Numbered from the stretch's first letter, positions 61,701 through 64,000 are shown. The stretch is DNA of 64,000 bases from Acidobacteriota bacterium (GCA_039028635.1 JBCCHV010000018.1:1-64000); one strand, 5' to 3'. Numbers and translations: made by a program. The notes: generated by a model not told the origin, from the sequence alone.

Positions 61701-64000
61701 CCGCCGAGGCCGGTGCGGAGGCCGCGATGGCGCCGCGCAACGATCTCGAAGCGAGTCTGGCCGAGATCTGGTGCGAGGTCCTCGGGCGGTCCGAGGTCGG
61801 AGTCTTCGACAGCTTTTTCGAGCTCGGCGGCCATTCGCTGCTCGCCACCCAGGTGGTGTCGCGGGTGCGCAGCCGCCTCGGCCGGGAGATCGCGCTGCCG
61901 GCCTTCTTCGCCGCTCCGACGATCGCCGCCATGGCCGGCTCTCTCGGCCACGAAGTCGCTGCCGCGCCGGAGCGCCGGCCCGATCTCGAGGCCTTGGCCC
62001 CGCTGTCCTTCGCCCAGCAGCGCCTGTGGGTGATCGACCAGCTCGACCCCGGCAATCCGGTCTACAACGTTCCAACCGCCCTCGAGCTCGCCGGCGGCCT
62101 CGAAGTGCCGGCGCTGGCCGCCGCCTTGAGCGAGATCGCGCGCCGGCACGAAGCCCTCCGGACGGTGTTCGTGCCTGGTCCTTGGCAGGAAGTCCAGCCG
62201 GCGCGGCCAGTGGCGCTGCCGCTGGTCGACTGGAGCGGTCTCGCGGCGGCCCATCGCGAAGCGGAGGAGGCGCGCTGGCTCGAGCGCGAGGCGGCCCATC
62301 GCTTCGATCTCGCGCGCGGGCCGCTGTGGCGCGTTCTCCTCTTCCGCCTCGGTGCCGAGCGCCACCTGCTGTGGGTCAATCAACACCATGTGGTTTCCGA
62401 TGGCTGGTCGATGGGGGTCCTGATCGAAGAGCTGTCGCACCTCTATGGCGCCGCCCGGGTGGCGGCGGGAGAGGATTCTCCTGGGCCGCGCACGGTGACC
62501 TCACCGCTGCCGGCGCTGGCGCTGCAGTATCCCGACTTCGCCCTCTGGCAGCGCCGCTGGCTCGAGGGGGATGTTCTGCAGGGCCAGCTCGACTTCTGGA
62601 CCGAGGCCCTCGGCGGCGGCACGCCGGAACCCCTCGACCTGCCCACCGACCGGCCGCGGTCGGCGGTGCAGAGCCATCGGGGGTCGGATGTCGAAGACCG
62701 GATCGACGACGAGCTGGGACGCCGACTGCGACAGTTCGCCGGGGAGGCCGGAGCGACCCCCTTCATGGCTCTTCTGGCTCTGTTCGGAGCCCTGCTGGGG
62801 CGCTATGCCGAGAGCCGCCGGGTGGTCATCGGGAGCCCCATCGCGAACCGCCACCATGCCGACCTCGAGCCGCTGATCGGCTGCTTCGTCAACACCCTGG
62901 CGTTGACCTGCGATCTGGCGGCGGACCCGAGCCTGGAGGAGCTGTTGGCGCGCACCCAGCGGTCGACTCTGGCGGCCTTCGCGCACCAGGACCTGCCCTT
63001 CGAAAAGCTGGTCGAGGCTCTGCAGCCGGAACGCGACTTCTCTCGTGAGCCCATCTTCCAGGTCCTCTTCACGCTGCAGAACGCGCCCGCCGGAAAGCTC
63101 GAGCTGCCCGGGCTGGAGGTCGCCGGCCGGGGCGGCGCCAGCACCGTCGCCAAGTTCGATCTCACCCTGACGGCGGAGGAGGCGGGCGATGGTTTCGTCC
63201 TCACCCTCAACTACGCCACCGACCTCTTCGAGTCAGCCACGGCGACGCGCCTGCTGTCTCACTACCAGGCCCTGTTGAGGCGCTCCCTGGCGGCTCCGGA
63301 CGAGCCCTTGGCGCGCCTTTCCCTGCTGTCCGACGAGGAGCGTCACCAGCTGGTGGTGGCCGGCAACCGCAACGCCGCGCCCTACGAGCGTGAGGCCTCG
63401 ATCGCGACCCTCTTCGAGCGGCGGTCGCAGGCAGCGCCCGACGCCATCGCGCTGGTCTGTGGCCCGCGCCATCTCACCTACCGGGCCCTCGATGCGGCGG
63501 CGGACCGCCTGGCGGGCGCCCTGTGCCACCGGGGAGTGGGCGGTGAGGATCGCGTTGGCCTATGCGTCGAGCGCTCCCTCGAAACGGTGGTCGGTGCCCT
63601 CGCCATTCTCAAGGCCGGCGCCGCCTATGTCGCCCTCGACCCGTCCTATCCGGAGGAGCGCCTGCGCTACCTGATGACCGACTCGGGGATGACCGCCCTG
63701 GTCGCCGATGCCGAGTCCCGTGATCGCTTGCCGGCGGAATCTCTGCCGGCGGTCTGGCTCGACCCGCGACCGGAGGCGCCTTCGCCGGAGGCCGAGTTCG
63801 CTGCGGCGGGATCCGCCGAAAGGCGACCCGAGGTGGGGCCGCAGCACCTCGCTTGTCTGCTCTACACCTCCGGCTCGACGGGACGACCCAAGGGGGTCGG
63901 CATTTCCCATCGCGGGGTGCTGCGCTTGGCGGCGGCCCTCGAGCAGGGCGGGCGCGACCAGGTCTGGCTGCACCTGGCGCCGATCGCTTTCGATGCCTCG
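34559..64000 (+). CDS. Giant NRPS megasynthase 3 (partial at right edge), at least 9.5 modules
   Basis: A GTG start at 34559 overlaps the previous stop (GTGA). The frame then stays open to the last base: 9,814 codons, over 1 MDa, with the 3' end outside the window. I checked that NRPS motifs stay in this one frame from 34.6 to 63.9 kb. Order: C-A(Ser)-PCP, C-A(Gly)-PCP, C-A(X)-PCP, C-A(X)-PCP, C-A(Pro)-PCP, C-A(Phe)-PCP, A(Val/Ile-like)-PCP lacking C, C-A(Pro)-PCP, C-A(Thr)-PCP, C-A(partial). No epimerase, methyltransferase or thioesterase is seen. The basic N-terminus (MKRRGIEAIGYLSPVQHG) fits an acceptor communication sequence for the acidic tail of megasynthase 2. No MbtH gene accompanies it in the window. 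Confidence 0.95.
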   Translation, partial: MKRRGIEAIGYLSPVQHGILLHSLEAPQVGVYLGQTAWLLDGDLDDDAFRGAWEEALARHGVLRTSFRWEGLDEPVQVVHERAALPLTRLDWSERPAGEQEAAFEDLLAADRRQPFDVTRPPLMRLVLVRLGERSHRLLWSSHHVLLDGWSKAQVLAEVVLAYEATVAGRPFRLPQPRPYLDYIRWLRGQDAAALESFWRPRLAGYGEAVRLARPGSVAGEGEGENGVVDPQATLPGVVEAEWSDRQTADLESFAASRGLTVNSLAQAAWALVLGRYGRSRDVIFGAVLSGRPTDLAGVESMVGLFINTLPLRVALPADGRASELLSALAGDQVGLLEVQHSSLVEVQRWSELAAGEELFESILVFENYPADERAEKVLDLSPPRVISTTNYPLTVTVMPERRLRLQIQYRRDLYDAVDVERWRDHFGRCLELLSSRPETTLEELQGLTEAERRQVVETWNDTDHPYAITTLTELLAAQAERTPTATALLYEGDSMTFADLDRRAADLARVLVAAGVGPEQRVGIHLERSLELMVALVAVLKAGGAYVPLDPEYPPARLRDMAAQAELAVVLSRADHEAAVELFAASVLRPDQRPLEEAQASLPRRHHPDQLAYTIFTSGSTGRPKGAMNSHRAIVNRLLWMQHHFRLTPQDTVLQKTPISFDVSVWELFWPLIVGARLVLARPAGHRDVAYLVDRIVADEVTTLHFVPSMLEAFLEAPEARRCTGLARVVCSGEALPYELEQRFFEALPEVELHNLYGPTEAAVDVTAWRCSPSSRRRPVSIGRAIHNLRIYLLDEAFRPVPPGVAGELYIGGVGLARGYVGRPGLTAERFLPDPLGRTPGARLYRTGDLARFLPDGDIEYLGRLDHQVKIRGFRIELGEIEAALVSHRQVARAVVVVRQDGPGSGRLVAFLVAADGADPAVDELRGHLAERLPDYMVPAVLVRLDEIPLSPNGKADRKALMAHDLPAGVDGGTSGAAPRTPAQQLVAGIWCEVLGLPEVRLGQSFFELGGHSLLATRVVSRLRQAFGVSLPVGSLFEYPTVEALAAAAEAARRSPTNEGESVELEAQPYDGAEAASFAQQRMWLLDRLEPGSPAYNLPFAVDLRGALEVPRLVAALRALLHRHEVLRTVLEDGDDGLLQRVLEDLPPALREIDLGSLPSARRAGEIERVSQQAAAAPFDLRRGPLYRGVFFRLGSSAEEARSEPAPRFRFLATLHHAIADGWSLEVMTRELSQLYADSSALEDAPLALQYRDYARWQRRSLTAERTAALVEDWRRDLGGAVPPALELPTDRPRPAVQTFRGATLRRLLPAADEAAFEAFCRQRGITLFMGLMGVWMALLARYSGARELTVGTPVANRPRAELEGLIGFFVNTLTIRGEVAPATAFDDLAGALRDTTLSAFAKQELPFERLVEALQPERDLSREPLFQVMMILQNTPQRRLDFAGVEAAPASFGGTTSRFDITLSLTSRDEGLEEVWTYRTDLFDGSTMERLRRHFVALLAEVQRRPETALRELPLLATSERHQLLWEWNDAARAYPAQTWHQAFADLVAAWPDRVAVWMDRGGLSFGALDAAAEALADRLAANGIGPEIGVAVSLERSPEMVVALLAIAKAGGWYLPLDPALPAGRLRFIAADSGVALVLSSRRVLSEVAALLPAGLPALVLDEKVTDAPPAPRPRVDPAMAAYVLYTSGSTGRPKGVQVPHGALLSFLRSMAEAPGLEADDVLLAVTTLSFDIAGLELFLPLLTGARLVIAGREQAADGAALRRQIEDTGTTVLQATPATWRLLVEGRWPTTRLKVLCGGEALPRELADQLVARGSEAWNLYGPTETTIWSARRRLGREATVSIGRPIANTRIQILDPLGRPAPVGVAGELLIAGAGLARGYLGRPALTAERFVPDPWAPEAGSRLYRTGDLARWRADGEIDFLGRLDHQVKVRGFRIELGEIEAVLEAQPEVAQAVVVAIPGTGPAAGESHLVAWLVGEELDAKELDAAELRRRLLASLPDSMVPVAFSWLPELPLTPNGKVDRKALTGRGLPQAERPGGRPPTEGLEQRLAEHFAAVLGRRGVAADEDFFGLGGHSLAAARLLARLSDDLGRELPLRALFEAPTVAGLAARLAELPADPADDRLAGETAVDALSPAPAGSGDAPLSFAQQRLWFLDHLAPGMATYNLAVVLDLRGDLDGAALAAVSDQILRRHEVLRTRYPEADGVPVQRVDAANGEVLQRLDLTALQEARRMALAESILAAEIARPFDLGAGPVMRLLLVRLAEDHHRLALTLHHIAGDAWSMGVLVDELSSGYAARRRAGDARLADLPVQYGDYARWQRARLNPQRVEGLLAYWRRRLGERPEVLELPTDRPWPAVPSHRGGTVRDQLSGATAGRLEAFAAAHGATAFMVLLAAYQGLLARLSGQRQVIVGSPVANRPRPELEGLVGFFVNTLPLAATVEGEDSFESLLEKVRHGVLDDLAHQDLPFERLVEELSTDRERAREALFQVMLVVQNAPRESLRLPGLEIAIDEPELGVAKFDLTLQAIPRQSGGFELALNYAKDLFDEVSARRLLERYGRFLAHGLESPEKSLASLDWLSPIERQAVLDEWGQGDPLTPVPMSLVDLFTIVCQERPDLVALAWEGGAISYGELDRRSDRLAQHLRAAGVGTDCTVGLFLERSPDWALAILAVSKAGGAWVPLDPAYPAERLGYMIETAACRLVVAHRAIAESLPKAAPKVSILEDLLAAAAPPVSLPAVPMDALAYVIFTSGSTGRPKGVGVSHQGLAGLVHTGRLALDLDGPSRILQFASPSFDGSVAEIVPTLASAATLCFADSSALMPSPAFGDLLERLAITASFLPPSSLSAIPERPYPAFRRLVVAGEACSPQVAQRWSTEHRRVVNGYGPTEATVWVSSLLFEDRMHLGSANVGCRLLVLDRRQRPVPPGAPGELCVASPGLARGYLGLPARTAQSFVPDPFPGASAGGRLYRTGDLVRWNHRGELEFLGRLDHQVKVRGFRIELGEIEAALAAHEEVLQSCVVVDGSGADKRLVAYLVGPSGDDSPPAEAGELIADRLAAEEIKGWLEETLPDYMVPPVILWLAALPVTANGKVDRRALPAPPAVDGGGAAPRTPLEELLAGLWAETLRLEQVGADGAFFELGGHSLMATQLMARIRQALGLDLPLSALFEASTPRAMAAVVEQARQGEEIPPITPVAGDRDLPLSYSQLRQWLLVELDPATAVYNIPSAVLFAGRLEVAVLAATLGEIERRHEALRTVFPQRDGEPTQRILAPAGARLPLIDLAALPTSRRTAERERLRRDEARRPFDLARGPLIRTTLLREGEDRHVLLVTLHHIVGDGWSLGVFTRELGSLFEALARELPSPLSPLSPLPLRYADYAAWQRSWLSGEVLARQVDYWRQRLGDGGSVLQLPTDRPRPALQSHRGGEVTFALGDDVAAGLRQLARRQGATLFMVLLTAFKALLARFSRQDDIAVGTYVANRRWREIEELIGFFVNTLVLRSDLTGNPAYDRLLERVRAVTLGAYEHQDVPFETLLEELRPERDLSRSPWFQVLFGFQNFFVPQLDLPDLAVGPLPSEGDPEVHFDLTLWMIEGDDDGSLRGSWQYNADLFDRTTAERWVRSFESLLGALVAEPELALLDLPLLAEAERHQLLREWNDVGDAFPAASLDQLFRESAQRWPDSVAVVCGQDQITYRALDELAEGLAQHLRAVGAGPDSPVALLIDRHVDLMVGLFGILRAGAAYIPLDPAIPAERLAYILDDARPAALVSVSRLPLPTLPAGLPVLHLDRRRAPAPAAGSAPTPPEGLAYIIYTSGSTGRPKGVAVQNHSVANYIRSAAEIFALGRRDRVLQFVSIGFDHAAEEIFPILGRGGALVLRREEMISSPGHFLDRLNDLQVTQLSLPTTYWQELATALPQRPAGDPAPLRLAVFGGDRAIPERVEAWWSWSLPGFRMINNYGPTEATVVATMSELRRLRRPSGELPIGRPVHGVQGYVVAPDLAAVPLGAPGELCLAGAGLARGYLGRPALTAEKFVPEPFSGIAGARMYRTGDRVRSLPDGELEFLGRIDHQVKVRGFRIELSEIEAVLREDSAVAEAVVLARQDGPGEKRLCAYLVAAEGHPAPSREALRSQLKKRLPDYMVPPDFVVLAALPMTSSNKVDRRALPAPDREIASTADYVAPRGEIEERLSEIFAEVLEVERVGVEDDFFELGGHSLLATRVIARLPQAFGQALALRTLFEAPTVAALARHLSGGGGVEQQGSDPGPVVPRRRSGPQPLSFAQQRLWLLDQLDPGSAAYNIPAVVRLRGRLRVSALRATLESLVARHETLRTTMVASAEDPAQVVHPELPGDSPLLPLVDLTALAPQRRLQVAEGLAFAEAARPFDLVRGPLLRAHLAQLEDDHHMLFVTLHHIVGDGWSVGVFVRELGAGYRALHGGRKPDFEPLPVQYVDFALWQREWLSGDVLEGQVDWWRQRLGASPPVLELPTDRPRPATQSLQGAMREVVFPEVIADLGRLAGETGTTPYMILLATLQVLLHRYSGQDEISVGSPIANRPRPELEGLIGFFANTLVMASRLRPTPTFEDFLQQVKETTLGAYAHQDLPFEKLVEVLEPRRDLSRHPLFQAMLVMLNAPQGQADLPDLELTPLPAANATAKFDLTLMVWERPRDLTVQIEYDTALFDEATALRLLSHFRRLLESALAHPERSVGDLDMLSAAERWQLLNDWNRNQAVASGTLHGLFADTAAVHPDAVAVTADGAHLSYGELTRRARAWAALLRRHGVAGERTVALCVERGLDLPVAVLATLEAGGVCVPLDPAYPPERLAWMLEDCGAAVVVAARRYGHLVTGDDDRPVLWVEDLVPAARAAAAPEAAPASPSSPDHLAYVIYTSGSSGLPKGVAMRHGAITQLVNWQAQSGVPRRDGSRTLQFSALSFDVSFQEMFTTWQRAGTLVLVPDELRRDPFLLLARLQREAVETLYLPFVGLQQLAEAVAEVGEVPGALREIVTAGEQLRMTGEVRALMAGLPEGRLHNHYGPSETHVVTAWNRSAEEAEEQPWPDLPPIGRPVAAARAYLLDRLGQPALVGVAGELFFGGGCLARGYLGQPRRTAESFLPDPFSTVPGARMYRTGDLGRWRSDGDLEFLGRADTQVKIRGFRVEPGEVEQALGYHPAVRTSVVVARGDGELRLVAYVVARGERPRDLRSFLAQRLPEYLIPAQFVFLESLPLTPSGKVNQRELPDPAAPVASAAAMVVPRSPLEELVAGVWCEVLERSAVSVLDDFFALGGQSLLATRVVSRLRRALGVDLAVKTFFERPTVAGLAAHLEDATPGVAAPPIEPVSRQEDLPLSFGQQRLWFLDQMAAGGSAYNIPATVRLRGDLEVAAMAFALDAVVRRHEALRTVFRRRGRRPHQVVLPWQPRPLPLIDLSGLAADARHHEGIRLDEAEALRGFDLAIGPLMRSFLIRFAAGDHLLVTNTHHIVSDGWSVGVLVRELCAGYREALEGRQLDLEPLRIQFGDFAAWQRQWLAGEVLDEQLDWWRERLDGFLDPLELPADRPRPPRQDPRGDTRAFLIDEALAEALQELSGQRGATLFMTLLAAFQVLLSRLSGQTALAVGSPIANRHREEIEDLIGFFVNTLVLAGRPLPEKSFVAFLDEIRRFTLGAYGHQDLPFEKLVEVLHPERDLSRSPLFQVAFVLQNAPLDVLELPGLEAEPTMAAAAVAKFDLTLTASQTDGRLLLTWNFATALFDASTIERVHRAFEVLLAGVVANPAAEIGRLPLLTAAQRVELLDDWGHGPRFAAPGSAARGSVPLLPEVIATWAGEQPQAVAVVSSAGTLTYGDLAARSRRLAAELRRLGGRPGEVVAVALDRTVEQVVAFVATQWAGLCYLPLDPAYPAPRLAFMAADARPAALLVPAERPAWAADLASPVVAIEDLQQQGEGSAPQITADVRDAALPAYVVYTSGSTGRPKGVQITAGALANLVAEQRRLLGRGPADRVLQFAALSFDASVWEMALAFGAGAALVVAPASELVPGPALDGLIRRQRVTCLTLPPSSLAQLSPPAAESTLELVISAGEALPAAVAREWAAATSLINAYGPSETTVCATLGEVVEGGHEIAIGRPLAGFVARVLDARGELVPVGVAGELCLAGPALAIGYLGRPALTAERFRPYPDGNGERLYYTGDRVRWSPSGELEYLGRRDDQVKLRGFRIEPGEVEAALATLPEVDQAAVVVQEDQLVAHVVPRGSFDAAALRARLGEELPAHLVPHRLLRLQALPRTAVGKVDRMLLAEAPSPAEDDAGAAQITLPRNPLEARLVELWCEVLERREIGIEEDFFDLGGQSMRALRLTQRIAEELDVALPVRVFFEAPTVAAMAQHIAAEGQPSLGAGDRAGGPPSVAIPEGGGGGDDEPCLQDLFATAVAWNPQAAAVIEGEATLTYEELDRRSGSLARRLVMAGVEPGEMVGLCLERSTAWVVAMLAILKAGAAYLPLDPSYPRERLATMIDDAEVTTAVVSAETADLLPEDDDLELLLPRGSKKPLSRSVDGRQVAYMMYTSGSTGRPKGVRVPHRAVIRLVCDTNYLQIDPRDRLGFVANPAFDAATFELWGALLNGAAVVVVPPATALSPAALGEEIRRRGITTCFFTTSLFQRLARHHQDVLAPLSTVLFGGETCSPTVVREYFAANPDQRLVNCYGPTENTTFTTCQVIDAEVVAESAIPIGSVITGTEAYVVDGDFERVATGEAGELVVGGRGLAQGYHRRPALTAERFQPDPLGEVPGQRLYRTGDRVRQRADGGFDFMGRSDRQIKLRGFRIELGEIEAALEVLPGIDQARVELRVTDGDDRRLHAFVAPFDGDLQELRDGLAARLPAYMVPASFATIDRFPLTANGKVDGAALERTARVLGGSAEEAADGPPAETIEAMLVDLWKEVLEVEQVGLEDDFFALGGHSLLATEVVAGVEEVYGVELSLVALFENPTIAGTAAAIAELLRQEGREAILAADLPTTVEKTPRDEALAPVPIAAERLAPATFSQQRLWFLDRLDPGSATYNVPAAVELRGELEVAALAGALRAIVERQGVLRTTFEENDGRCEQRIGAWPPGALLPLIDLSALPPAKRDGELDRQVLAGGAEGFDLERGPLFRARLLRLGGRSHRLQVTLHHIISDAWSVGVFVRELSLIYRAACSGSRSPLVPLPQQFADHAERLAEEFSEERVGAELVIAAERLQEFIDPLELPTDRPRPPLQSFAGETHVSHFEPELAQRLEALARQHKGTLFMALLAAFGALLGRWSGRDRLTVGSPIANRGKGEIDGLIGFFTNTIVVPVDLTGDPSFRELLDRSRRSSLDAFSRQHLPFERLVDALEPDRDPTRQPLFQVMLVQQAQSRSGLAMAGLELAPVEVPNTTSKFDLTLFVYADDEELELRLEYATALFDGATIDRFVGALERLLRAVLDDPDRPLSRLPWTSAEERRQIAHWNATEEPAAAGAVRSLDALFRRQAVATPSAPAVIATEGRLSYRELDRRSDDLARRLVAAGVACDAVVAICVGRTLDLATAVLAVLKAGGACLSLDPAYPAERLTFMVADSKARVLISDGTPVELAADDLPVVTVGGVEEPPATVAEARLAGGLSDSLAYVIYTSGSTGRPKGVAMRHGALVSLAEWQRRHRIPSRPDGAVLQFAALSFDVSFQEMFATWGAGGALVMVSEEMRRDAFALAGHLAEQRVETLYLPFVALQGLAEAVRGGAPVPHSLRDIITAGEQLRVTPQVRALLDRLPGARLHNHYGPSETHVVTAWTGEAGEALPELPPIGGPVANTRVQVLATGGTLAPLGVPGELCFGGECLARGYLHRPALTAERFVPDPWGPPGGRLYRTGDLGRWLGAGELEFLGRLDGQIKVRGFRVEPGEIEQALGAHRAVEQAVVVAHGEAGGRRLVAYVTLTEDGPEASSEELIDHLVDRLPEPLVPSVVEILPALPLTPSGKIDRRSLPAPSFADAASGGASRPPQGAVEEQVAAIWEEVLGISGIGAEESFFRLGGHSLLATQVASRLSSARGRQVPVRLLFEAPTVRQLARRLDDLSAAVEAVTVGELEDSAPPLSFSQQRLWFLEQLTPGKATYNLAAAVALEGDLAVGPLRAALGEIYRRHEALRTTFATVAGSPVQVVRGARSTTFPVIDLSRLPAPLRDAEADRWRRFEVATGFDLERGPLLRVRLLRLDKGCHHLLFAMHHIISDLWSMGVFVGELSTLYECARAGQRSPLAELEMQYPEFARWQRRWLSGEVEEELASHWREHLAGAPESLDLPFDRPRPALPTYRGDNLEITLPEDLSAWMSDLARQHDGTLFMVLVAAFSALLSRYSGSDDLLLGTPVANRNRLETEPLIGFFVNTLVLRVGVEPGLTFGELLEGVRSTTLDAYGHQDYPFERLVEAVGAQRDLRREALFQVLVAVQNAPLSRFELPGLELRSLDLPSPVAKFDLSLYGAERSGGVELDFNFSTDLFDRVTIERLAGHLTELLEAVRKEPATALRRLPLLTSGERLQLSSMGRRRATFEDRRSLPDLFRRVVVSAPDRVALVCGERQITYGALDQRSTALAIRLGVAPGARVGLAVERSEDIAVAILAILKAGAAYVPLDPAYPAERLRFVARDADLAALVVAGSGDDAAWNDGPWDDLPRIDLERVDLAAQPSSGPWRPPAIAADSLAYLIYTSGSTGRPKAVGVSHHNVIRLLRAAEEGFDFGADDVWTLFHSYAFDFSVWELWGAFAWGGRLVVVPHWTSRSPEDFWQLLVAQQVTVLNQTPSAFLQLVPAALEDRAGDGGSTAGDALREVIFGGEALEPSLLTSWAQDFALGRPRLVNMYGITETTVHVTFRPLVAADLERSERSPIGAPLADLSLQVVEASGEPAPFGVAGELRVGGAGLAWGYLGRPALTAERFVPDPEVAGGRSYRSGDLARRRPDGEIEYLGRIDQQVQLRGFRVELGEIEAVLAEDPRVSRAVVLVVEPGSRLVAFWTTREGGDQAPIGDLRELLQRRLPDYMVPGQLVPIERLPLTANGKVDRARLVAAAEAGAEAAMAPRNDLEASLAEIWCEVLGRSEVGVFDSFFELGGHSLLATQVVSRVRSRLGREIALPAFFAAPTIAAMAGSLGHEVAAAPERRPDLEALAPLSFAQQRLWVIDQLDPGNPVYNVPTALELAGGLEVPALAAALSEIARRHEALRTVFVPGPWQEVQPARPVALPLVDWSGLAAAHREAEEARWLEREAAHRFDLARGPLWRVLLFRLGAERHLLWVNQHHVVSDGWSMGVLIEELSHLYGAARVAAGEDSPGPRTVTSPLPALALQYPDFALWQRRWLEGDVLQGQLDFWTEALGGGTPEPLDLPTDRPRSAVQSHRGSDVEDRIDDELGRRLRQFAGEAGATPFMALLALFGALLGRYAESRRVVIGSPIANRHHADLEPLIGCFVNTLALTCDLAADPSLEELLARTQRSTLAAFAHQDLPFEKLVEALQPERDFSREPIFQVLFTLQNAPAGKLELPGLEVAGRGGASTVAKFDLTLTAEEAGDGFVLTLNYATDLFESATATRLLSHYQALLRRSLAAPDEPLARLSLLSDEERHQLVVAGNRNAAPYEREASIATLFERRSQAAPDAIALVCGPRHLTYRALDAAADRLAGALCHRGVGGEDRVGLCVERSLETVVGALAILKAGAAYVALDPSYPEERLRYLMTDSGMTALVADAESRDRLPAESLPAVWLDPRPEAPSPEAEFAAAGSAERRPEVGPQHLACLLYTSGSTGRPKGVGISHRGVLRLAAALEQGGRDQVWLHLAPIAFDAS
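37736..40935 (+). other. Megasynthase 3 module 2: C-A(Gly)-PCP
   Basis: The C domain starts SFAQQRMWLLDRL and has HHAIADGWS (about 38207-38233). The A domain has YTSGSTGRPKGVQV. Its pocket D-I-L-Q-L-G-L-I-W equals the classical glycine code. The carrier serine (GGHSL) is codon 40799-40801. The A domain resembles the glycine A domain of megasynthase 1. Confidence 0.85.
40936..44145 (+). other. Megasynthase 3 module 3: C-A(unassigned)-PCP
   Basis: The C domain active site is HHIAGDAWS (about 41395-41424), with the second His and the Asp kept. The A domain has FTSGSTGRPKGVGV and the core FASPSFDGSVAEIVPTL. The pocket reads D-G-A-F-V-A-G-V-W, which I cannot match to a known residue; it is small and hydrophobic in character. 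The carrier serine (GGHSL) is codon 44000-44002. Confidence 0.78.
44146..47335 (+). other. Megasynthase 3 module 4: C-A(unassigned, FDHAAEE type)-PCP
   Basis: The C domain opens SYSQLRQWLLVELDP and has HHIVGDGWS (about 44567-44593). A tandem 9 bp repeat (CTGTCGCCG) encodes a PLSPLSPLP linker near 44650-44690. The A domain has YTSGSTGRPKGVAVQNHSVAN and an unusual core GFDHAAEEIFP. The pocket reads D-H-E-S-V-G-N-V-V, starting like the cysteine code (DHES) but diverging after it, so I leave it open. The A10 motif is SSNKVDRR rather than xNGKVDRR. The carrier serine (GGHSL) is codon 47201-47203. Confidence 0.78.
47336..50545 (+). other. Megasynthase 3 module 5: C-A(Pro-like)-PCP
   Basis: The C domain has SFAQQRLWLLDQLDPG and HHIVGDGWS (about 47789-47815). 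The A domain has TSGSSGLPKGVAMRHG, SFDVSFQEMF and HNHYGPSETHVVTAW. Pocket residues D-V-Q-Y-V-A-H-V-V follow the proline pattern DVQxxAHVV. The carrier serine is in GGQSL (codon 50411-50413). This A domain is closely related to module 8. Confidence 0.8.
50546..53720 (+). other. Megasynthase 3 module 6: C-A(Phe)-PCP
   Basis: The C domain has SFGQQRLWFLDQMA and HHIVSDGWS (about 50979-51003). The A domain has YTSGSTGRPKGVQI. Its pocket D-A-W-T-I-A-A-V-C matches the phenylalanine code. The carrier motif is LGGQSMRAL (Ser codon 53570-53572). After this carrier the protein runs through a Gly/Asp-rich linker of about 35 residues straight into the next A domain, with no C domain between. Confidence 0.83.
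53721..55530 (+). other. Megasynthase 3 module 7: A(Val/Ile-like)-PCP, condensation domain absent
   Basis: The A domain starts around 53780 (CLQDLFATAVAWNPQ), directly after the module 6 carrier and an EGGGGGDDE linker. It has YTSGSTGRPKGVRV and YRTGDRV, so it looks complete. The pocket reads D-A-F-F-L-G-C-T-F, a branched aliphatic type (Val/Ile). The carrier serine (GGHSL) is codon 55388-55390. The missing C domain means no obvious catalyst joins the residue on the module 6 carrier to the one loaded here. Confidence 0.82.
55531..58785 (+). other. Megasynthase 3 module 8: C-A(Pro)-PCP
   Basis: The C domain has TFSQQRLWFLDRLDPG and HHIISDAWS (about 56018-56043). The A domain has YTSGSTGRPKGVAMRHG, SFDVSFQEMF and HNHYGPSETHVVTAW. 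The pocket D-V-Q-Y-I-A-H-V-V fits proline. The carrier serine (GGHSL) is codon 58640-58642. Its A domain parallels module 5 over its length. Confidence 0.82.
58786..61965 (+). other. Megasynthase 3 module 9: C-A(Thr)-PCP
   Basis: The C domain has SFSQQRLWFLEQLTPG and HHIISDLWS (about 59204-59229). The A domain has YTSGSTGRPKAVGV and MYGITETTVHVTF. The pocket D-F-W-N-I-G-M-V-H equals the classical threonine code. The carrier serine (GGHSL) is codon 61835-61837. A Thr hydroxyl is a common macrolactonisation point, but the release step is outside the window. Confidence 0.85.
61966..64000 (+). other. Megasynthase 3 module 10: C-A, cut by the window edge
   Basis: The C domain has SFAQQRLWVIDQLDPG and HHVVSDGWS (about 62384-62409). 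The A domain begins about 63390 and reaches YTSGSTGRPKGVGISHRG (about 63863) before the window ends at ...IAFDAS. Only the first two pocket residues (D-A) are visible, so specificity cannot be read. Confidence 0.85.

Overview
The window is 64 kb of very GC-rich bacterial DNA from a Gram-negative-type genome with secondary-metabolite capacity. Acidobacteriota or Myxococcota would fit the base composition, the glycogen genes and the FAAL/PKS/NRPS style, but no ribosomal or other taxonomic marker is present, so this is only an impression. Almost every base from 9.4 kb to the right edge is coding on the + strand.

Left flank (1-7.07 kb, all minus strand): an intergenic hairpin array, an SLC13-type permease with four RCK_C-like domains, an ATP-grasp ligase-like protein, and a two-gene glycogen operon (glgC then glgA). 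A second hairpin array at 6.91-7.02 kb separates this housekeeping block from the cluster. A small protein of unknown function (7068-7418, minus) is divergent from the cluster and shares an AT-rich, palindrome-bearing promoter region with it.

Biosynthetic cluster (7.4 kb to beyond 64 kb, plus strand): a cyclic-peptide type ABC exporter; a second AT-rich regulatory gap; then a tightly coupled run of an ornithine/lysine N-hydroxylase, a cupin-methionyl-tRNA-synthetase didomain protein, and three megasynthase genes joined by ATGA/GTGA overlaps or a 30 bp gap. Megasynthase 1 (3,228 aa) is FAAL-ACP-C-A(Gly)-PCP-KS-AT-KR-ACP. Megasynthase 2 (4,005 aa) is KS-AT-ACP-C-A(Ser)-PCP-E-C-A(unassigned)-PCP-E. 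Megasynthase 3 starts with GTG at 34559 and stays open to the window edge: at least 9,814 codons holding nine complete NRPS modules and part of a tenth.

How it fits together: a fatty acid is activated and loaded by FAAL-ACP, condensed with Gly, extended by two malonyl units, and then by a long peptide. Read by eye from the A-domain pockets this is D-Ser, D-X, Ser, Gly, X, X, Pro, Phe, Val/Ile-like, Pro, Thr, then at least one more residue. The N-hydroxylase plus cupin-MetRS pair is the signature of the hydrazine-forming (N-N bond) machinery known from s56-p1 and triacsin-type pathways. The most interesting prediction is therefore a very large acylated polyketide-peptide that may carry an N-N bonded amino acid. 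Other oddities are a module without a condensation domain (A7-PCP7), a KR with altered catalytic residues, and three A domains with pocket codes I cannot assign. The cluster's right end, including any thioesterase, is outside the window.
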